Part shown: positions 58,340 to 64,000 of the stretch, in pieces
Numbering within the stretch: position 1 is the stretch's first letter
Layout of the letters: every line of letters starts with the position of its first letter
From: Tetracladium setigerum
Lineage: Eukaryota; Ascomycota; Leotiomycetes; Helotiales
Direction: 5' to 3'
Assembly: GCA_031472005.1 (NCBI GenBank)
Contig: PZJY01000009.1
Span: 558,001-622,000, forward strand
DNA length: 64,000 nucleotides
Position numbers and translations under genes: made by a program
The notes under the pieces: generated by a model
What the model saw: the letters and a program-made list of their open reading frames with translations, nothing else
The model's database searches: none
Told to the model about the DNA's origin: nothing

Positions 58340-61233
58340 ATGCATCTCGTTCCCAAAGAGGTATATCCATCCATCCATCCAAAGCCAATTCGCTCCCTTT
58401 CATGTACTGTACCCTGATTCTAACAGCTCCCACCAATTCTAGCTCGATAAACTCGTCATATCTCAGCTTGGCCTTCTGGCCCAGAGAAGACTTGCTCGCG
58501 GAGTCAAGCTCAACCACACCGAGGCCTGCGTGCGTTGAAATACCTAGCTTCCCTCTCCCAGTCTGTAAAAAGCTAACACACCTTGCCTACCTCACAGGCA
58601 TTGATCGCCAACAACCTCCAAGAAGTTCATTTTCCTCCCCCTCCGTTTCTCGCGCAAAGCTAACTGCTTCCCCCAAGCTCATTCGAGATGGCCAACATAC
58701 TGTCGCAGATCTCATGTCAATCGGCTCGACCATGCTTGGTCGTCGCCATGTCCTCCCCTCCGTGTGCTCTACCCTGACCGAAATAATGGTCGAGGGCACC
58801 TTTCCTACCGGTACATATCTCGTCACCGTTCACCACCCCATCAGTTCGCAGGACGGTGACCTCTCCAAGGCACTATACGGCAGTTTCCTCCCCATACCAA
58901 ATCAGGATATCTTCCCTCTCGCAGCGGAAGATGACTACGAAGCAACGAGGCAACCAGGCGCCGTCGTTGCAGTCAAGGGCAAGGTGGTCTTGAATGAAGG
59001 CAGGAAGAGGATCAAGTTGAAGGTCACAAGTAGAGGAGACAGGCCAATTCAGGTAAGACTTGCGGACATCAGCTGTAATGATCGTACTGACAAATAAAGA
59101 TTGGCTCGCATTACCACTTCATCGAGACAAATCCTCAACTCGAATTCGATCGAATCAAAGCATATGGATATCGCTTGGACATTGCGGCGGGTACCTCGGT
59201 ACGATTCGAGCCAGGAGATGTCAAAACCGTCACGCTGGTAGAGATTGGAGGGAAAAGGATAATTCGTGGCGGGAACAGTCTGGCTTCTGGGGTCGTGGAT
59301 CTATCTCGGACGGATGAAATTGTGGCGAAACTTCAAGAAGGAGGATTTGCCCACGTACCTGAACCGATGGGCGATGCGCAACACATTGATATTTTTGAGA
59401 TGGACAGATCAGCCTATGCAACAATGTTCGGACCGACTACTGGTGATACTGTGCGACTAGGATTCACGGATTTGTGGATCAAGGTCGAGAAGGATCTCAC
59501 TTCGTACGGCGATGAATGCAAGTTTGGGGGTGGAAAGACACTGAGAGAAGGGATGGGTCAGGCCAGTGGCGTTTCTGATGACATTTCCTTGGACTTGGTG
59601 ATTGTGAATGCATTGATTGTCGACTGGAGCGGCATCTACAAGGCTGATATTGGTGTCAAAAATGGAAACATTGTTGGAATCGGAAAGGCTGGAAATCCAG
59701 ATGTGATGGAGGGCGTCACTCCAAACATGATCGTTGGCTCGTGTACAGACGTTATCGCTGGAGAGGGTAAAATCATCACGGCTGGGGGGTTCGATACTCA
59801 CATTCACTTCATATGTCCTCAACAAACGCAGGAAGCCTTATCTTCAGGCATAACTTCCATGCTGGGAGGCGGAGTTGGTCCTAGGTAAGTCATCTCGATT
59901 TGATTGGCCTCACTAGCTTACCATTTCATTAGTGCAGGAACAAGTGCAACAACCTGTACGCCCGGTAAGAATTACATGAGACAGATGCTTCAAGCCTGTG
60001 ATACTTTACCCGTGAACCTTGGGATTACGGGCAAAGGAAATGACAGTAATCCACTCGCCCTCCGTGAACAAGTCAACGCGGGTGCATGTGGTCTTAAGCT
60101 TCACGAAGATTGGGGAACCACTCCCTCAGCAATTGATTCTTGCTTAAGCGTCTGTGAGGAATTGGATGTCCAAGCGCTCATTCATACCGACACTCTCAAT
60201 GAGTCTGGATTTGTGGAAGCTACAATTGCTGCCTTCAAAGGCCGAGCGATTCACACGTATCATACCGAAGGTGCTGGTGGCGGCCACGCACCAGATATCA
60301 TCAGTGTTGTTGAACTTGGAAACGTCCTGCCCTCCTCTACAAACCCAACACGACCATATACTCGAAACACCCTAGATGAACATCTGGACATGCTGATGGT
60401 ATGCCACCACTTATCCAAGAACATCCCTGAAGATGTTGCATTCGCCGAGTCACGAATTCGAGCCGAAACCATCGCTGCTGAAGATGTTCTCCACGATCTC
60501 GGAGCAATCAGTATGATGTCTTCAGATTCGCAGGCTATGGGACGCTGTGGAGAAGTCATAATGCGTACTTGGAACACGGCCCATAAGAACAAAGTTCAAA
60601 GGGGAACACTCAAGGAAGATGAAGGTACCGGGGCTGATAACTTCCGAGTCAAGAGATATGTCAGCAAGTACACGGTCAATCCTGCCATTGCGCAGGGTAT
60701 GGGACATATTATTGGAAGTGTGGAAGTCGGAAAGCTAGCAGATCTCGTCGTGTGGGATCCAGCTTGGTTTGGAACAAAACCAACAACTGTGATCAAGAGC
60801 GGCTTGATCGCCTGGGCTCAAATGGTAAGGAAACCCCTTTCATTCCTAACCCCCACTCCCACTCTCACTTTCCATGATCATACTTATACTAACCCCATAA
60901 ACCAACAAACAGGGCGACCCCAACGCATCCATCCCCACCGTCCAACCCATCATCGGCCGCCCAATGTTCGCGCCCCTCGTCCCCTCAACATCCATTCTCT
61001 TCGTTTCGCAATCATCCATCTCATCCGGCAACATCGCGTCCTACAGCCTCAAGAAACGCATTGAGCCCGTCAAGAACTGCAGGAATATTGGCAAGGCTGA
61101 TATGAAATTCAATGATGTCATGCCGAAGATGAAGGTCGATCCGGAGAATTATAGGGTCGAGGCGGATGGGGTGCATATGACTTGTGAGGCGGCGGAGGCG
61201 TTGCCGTTGAGTCAGGCGAGTTATGTTTATTGA
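58340..61233 (+). CDS. Urease (single-chain, nickel-dependent)
   Basis: Seven exons (58340-58360, 58443-58529, 58598-58624, 58678-59052, 59100-59884, 59933-60824, 60913-61233) give 835 aa, the usual length of fungal and plant urease. Exons 1 and 3 are only 21 and 27 nt. The chain fuses the bacterial gamma, beta and alpha subunits in order. MHLVPKELDKLVISQLG starts the gamma part, GSHYHFIETNPQLEFDR is in the beta part, and MFGPTTGDTVRLGFTDLWI starts the alpha part. Nickel ligands are in GGFDTHIHF. The carbamylated Lys is in CGLKLHEDWG, and the flap His is in MVCHHLSKNIPEDVAFAESR. It hydrolyses urea to ammonia and carbamate in the cytosol and needs accessory proteins not present here. GATA-type sites upstream suggest nitrogen control. 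Confidence 0.97.
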
Positions 61234-61731
61234 GGTTGTTAGGAATGAGGGGGGTGGGATTGAAAAGGTGGAGGTGGTTATGTTTTTGTCGATAGCATAG
61301 CTGTGTTTTACTTGTGGTTCGACAGTTTCTCTTTACACTTTCGAAATGAAAGGAAAGTCTGCGTTGAATCCAGTGTTTGGTAAAAGTTGAACCCCTTTCT
61401 TTGGAGTGAGCAGGTGTAAATCAACCATGATATCCTCCCGTTGCACGGTGAAGTTCTTCCTTTTAATCATGAACGTCAGCACGTTTCTGAGCTATATCAG
61501 CACTGACTATTCCCCTTCTCTTTTTTCTTTTGGATCCGAAGGCGCCCTTAGGCAACAAACGATTCAAACGAAGTAGTTCTTTTAGGAGCATCTACCTTTT
61601 CTATGTTTACAACTTTCCCATGTTTATAACTTTCCCATCTTCCATTCATTTCTCTCATACGCCAACTCTCACCTCCACGATCCACTTCAAACCAGCTATC
61701 TATATCCGTTCAAATCCGTGTTTCTACCTAA
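61234..61731. other. Convergent 3' region
   Basis: This is the 3' flank of urease and of the minus-strand gene fragment. TATGTTTACAACTTTCCCA and TGTTTATAACTTTCCCA are tandem near-copies at about 61602-61637. No gene. Confidence 0.5.
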
Positions 61732-62230
61732 CTAACGAACAATTACATATCTTATTTTAATCCCCAACTTCCTCTTCCCCGCCGGAAAATAGCTCAAATA
61801 CACCCTTAAAAAATCATCACATCTCTTCTGTATCCTTCCCACCTCTCTGCTCTCTATACCAGTTTCCTCATACCACCCAATCGTCTCAAATTCAACCTCT
61901 CCCCCATCTTCCCCTTTCTCTCTCTTTGTCCCATCACCACCCTTCCCACAACCACCCCTCCTCCTCCCCATCCCCATCCCCTTGCCCCCCGGAACACTAC
62001 AAATAACAACCAACTCCTCCAGTCCCCCCAAACCACCCTTAATCACTATATTCTACGGATGAACGGCATTACTCCTCCCCGCTGCCGTGGGACGAAGCCA
62101 GAAAGTGTCGTTTACGGCTAAGGTTTTGATTTTATCTTTGATGGTTGGATTGTGGGCAAGGGATGTGAGGGGTTCATGAAAAGAAAGGTCTGATAATAAG
62201 CGAGCTTTTAAGTAAGATATCAAATCTCTC
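61732..62230 (-). CDS. Unidentified gene, two 3' exons only
   Basis: Protein-like sequence runs from about 62227 to 62057, including SDLSFHEPLTSLAHNPTIKD and LAVNDTFWLRPTAAGRS. It reaches an in-frame TAG that lies inside a likely 60-nt intron (donor GTAGAA at 62056, acceptor TTATTTGTAG at 61997). The second exon, 61996-61732, keeps the frame. It has a Gly/Lys/Arg-rich stretch and then an ordered block FETIGWYEETGIESREVGRI with DDFLRVYLSYF. The 5' exons and start codon could not be found between here and 62830. A GTAAGT donor near 62386 is a candidate exon end. I do not recognise the protein. It may be a real gene with further small exons, or a relic. Confidence 0.4.
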
Positions 62231-62830
62231 GTTTAAACAAACTGCATTGCAATTGTCTTGGGGGAAAACGTTTGAACGTTTCTTATCCGACGGAACTAGG
62301 TAAGGGCAGGTAATTATTTGAGAGTTCTCCTTCTTTGATATTGGAAGAAAGACTAGAGTGGCCAACGATACGATGATATAAACTTACATATTTCCTTCGG
62401 CGTCGGGGTGAAAGATTATGGGAACATATATTGAGAACTTATCCAAAATCCATCAAATCTGAAATTTGTCTGAAGAACAGAGAGTCAGAGAGACACTCGT
62501 GCTTGTTTTGGGTTGGATATCTCGTGGTTTGATATATAGGTAGCTATCTCTTCAAGCTATAAATGTATAAAAGCACCATCTTTCGTCTCAGCAGAGAGGT
62601 AATGGTTGGGTATCATGTAACTGTAAAGGTGCAAGAAGCAATTTCCTATAACTCCCATTCCGTCTTACCCCCATTCACCGTATAGTTACCTGTTTAGCAA
62701 TTTTGGCGCCTTACTGAAGGCCCCAAATCCCGATGTTTCTGCAAGCAATCGAAACATTAATTTCAAACCCCCTTTCCTCTCCCTAACTCCTCATATCCGA
62801 CTATTGAGAAGTTGTCACTGAATTTCGGCA
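62231..62830. other. Region upstream of the unidentified gene
   Basis: It may contain 5' exons of the minus-strand gene. The frame ending HPDAEGN before a GTAAGT donor near 62386 is suggestive, but I could not find a start. A TATAAAAG sequence at about 62566 reads on the plus strand. Nothing further is supported. Confidence 0.35.
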
Positions 62831-63913
62831 TCACTCAACCCATCTTTGACCCTCCCGATCATACCCAATGATATCCAGATCCACGTTCAGCGTTCTTAAC
62901 ATCATAGCCATGGTGAATTCCTAATCAAACAGTCACTTATTAGCCCAACCCCAAAGCTAATCTCGAGAATCCAATAAAGAAACCAAGAGATAGGAGAGAA
63001 ATAGAGAAGAAGAAGAAGAAGAAGAAAACTCACATCTTCCTCCCCAGGCATTTCCCCCGTATCCCCAACCCCATTCGCTCTCTGGGATTTTTCATTCTCT
63101 GTCTCCGGGTCGATCCCATACTCAGCATACACGTCTCTCTTTTCCACGTCCTTCTTCCCTCCATCATCGTCATCATCGTCGTCGTCTTTTTGGTTCCGGT
63201 TCTGATCTTCCTGATCCCACCCACTCTGGTATTCCTGCTGCTTCTTCTGCGCTTCTTTCCATGCTCGTGGACCACCCATCCTACCACACAAGAAATATTT
63301 AGCACAAGTCCTCCAGTCCCTTATCTGCACGGATGCCAGAGAAGAAGGGTGAAACCACAAACCTATTAACCCGATCCCTCACTTTCCCAAACAACTCCTC
63401 AGCAGCCATCTGACTAGCGCCCCTCCACCTCCCCATCAAAGCAATCAACTCCGCATCAATCACCATCTCTCCCCCACCCTCTGCTTCACACAATCGTCTA
63501 CTCTCCATCTCAATTTTCCTCGCCTGCTCCGCCCCATCCAACTCCTCCTTCACCTCCCTCAACCTCCTCTCCAATTCCCTCTGCGTCTTCAGCAGTGGTG
63601 CAATATCAGGGTCTGAATTCAATGTCGCGGTCAATATAGGCGATGTGAATTTCGACTTGCGAGCTGGTGTTCCGAGCGAACGCGGGGTGGTCGGTTTGAG
63701 AGAGGGTATAGAACCAGAAAGTTTTGGGGTTTGGAGATGGGTATTCGTGGATTTAGGTGCTAGGACGACGAGTGTGTTTTGTGCGTCTGCGATTGGGCCA
63801 TTATTGAAAGAAGGAGGAGTGGGCTTGAGGGGTGTTTTGAAGGGGGAGCGGAAGGGTTTGGAGAGTGCGGTTGCGGCGTCAATTCTCCTCCGTTTGGCGG
63901 CTGGGGTGGACAT
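62831..63913 (-). CDS. SFR1/MEI5-type recombination accessory protein
   Basis: Exons 63913-63363, 63280-63034 and 62920-62831 give 295 aa. Introns of 82 and 113 nt use donors GTTTGT and GTGAGT, and both joins keep frame. The N-terminus is basic and disordered (AAKRRRIDAATALSKPFRSP, with several Ser/Thr-Pro sites). A coiled coil follows (LLKTQRELERRLREVKEELD, near residue 110). Next is the conserved block LIALMGRWRGASQMAAEELF, the family's core. The last exon encodes TMAMMLRTLNVDLDIIGYDR then EGQRWVE, matching the NVDLDxIGYDxxxQRWV end of Swi5-Sfr1/Sae3-Mei5 partners. These complexes stabilise Rad51/Dmc1 filaments during homologous recombination. The gene start lies only 87 bases from the window edge, so the promoter is mostly outside. 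Confidence 0.85.
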
Positions 63914-64000
63914 TTTTGCTCATGGATGGACGTTGATGAGAAGGACTGAGAGGCAGGTAATTGTGCTCCGTTGTGACGCGGATAGTCGTGGGAGGTTGGT

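Noticed and set aside
62049..62060. In-frame TAG at about 62053-62055 taken as a premature stop of a pseudogene
   Set aside because: A good 60-nt intron (GTAGAA...TTTGTAG) removes it and keeps the frame, so a pseudogene call is not needed.

Overview
The window is nuclear DNA from a filamentous ascomycete (Pezizomycotina). Genes carry one to seven short introns (about 46-165 nt) with GTRNGT donors and CTAAC/CTGAC-type branch sites. Intergenic DNA is long and rich in microsatellites. The gene set includes HET-domain genes, a 2EXR-domain gene, a WSC/copper radical oxidase and a single-chain urease. A Leotiomycete (Helotiales-like) source is my best guess, but the sequence does not prove it.

Layout. 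0-3.5 kb: gene-free, with a diverged direct repeat at the left edge. 3.5-20 kb: a small Ser-rich protein, an MDR-family NADP oxidoreductase, a 2EXR-domain protein with a GC-AG intron, a large uncharacterised disordered protein, a DUF1223 protein, a HET-domain protein and, divergent from it, a Golgi-type GT8 N-acetylglucosaminyltransferase. 20.6-24.1 kb: a copper radical (glyoxal) oxidase with four WSC domains and one apparent 1-nt frameshift. 24.1-33.1 kb: about 9 kb with no gene I can support, full of simple and diverged repeats. 33.1-37 kb: GCN5 (SAGA acetyltransferase), OST5 (oligosaccharyltransferase subunit) and the checkpoint gene RAD1, which has an apparent 1-nt deletion. 38-40 kb: a second HET-domain gene followed by an AT-rich relic. 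42-43 kb: an acidic uncharacterised protein. 47-54 kb: an eight-exon Artemis-type nuclease with a long acidic tail, then a six-exon protein with four tandem copies of a W-x3-FFP module that I do not recognise. 55-61 kb: NGG1/ADA3 (SAGA) divergent from a seven-exon urease. 61.7-64 kb: the 3' part of an unidentified gene, and an SFR1/MEI5-type recombination accessory protein.

Genes with related work sit near each other without forming an operon. GCN5 and ADA3 act in the same SAGA/ADA acetyltransferase module. RAD1 (9-1-1 clamp), the Artemis-type nuclease and SFR1 all act in DNA damage response. OST5 and the GT8 enzyme belong to the secretory-pathway glycosylation machinery. The strongest candidate for something undescribed is the four-module protein at 50924-53997. 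The two 1-nt frame breaks should be resolved as sequencing errors or real mutations before either gene is called intact or broken.

Exon coordinates come from reading splice signals and protein continuity by eye. No database search was run.
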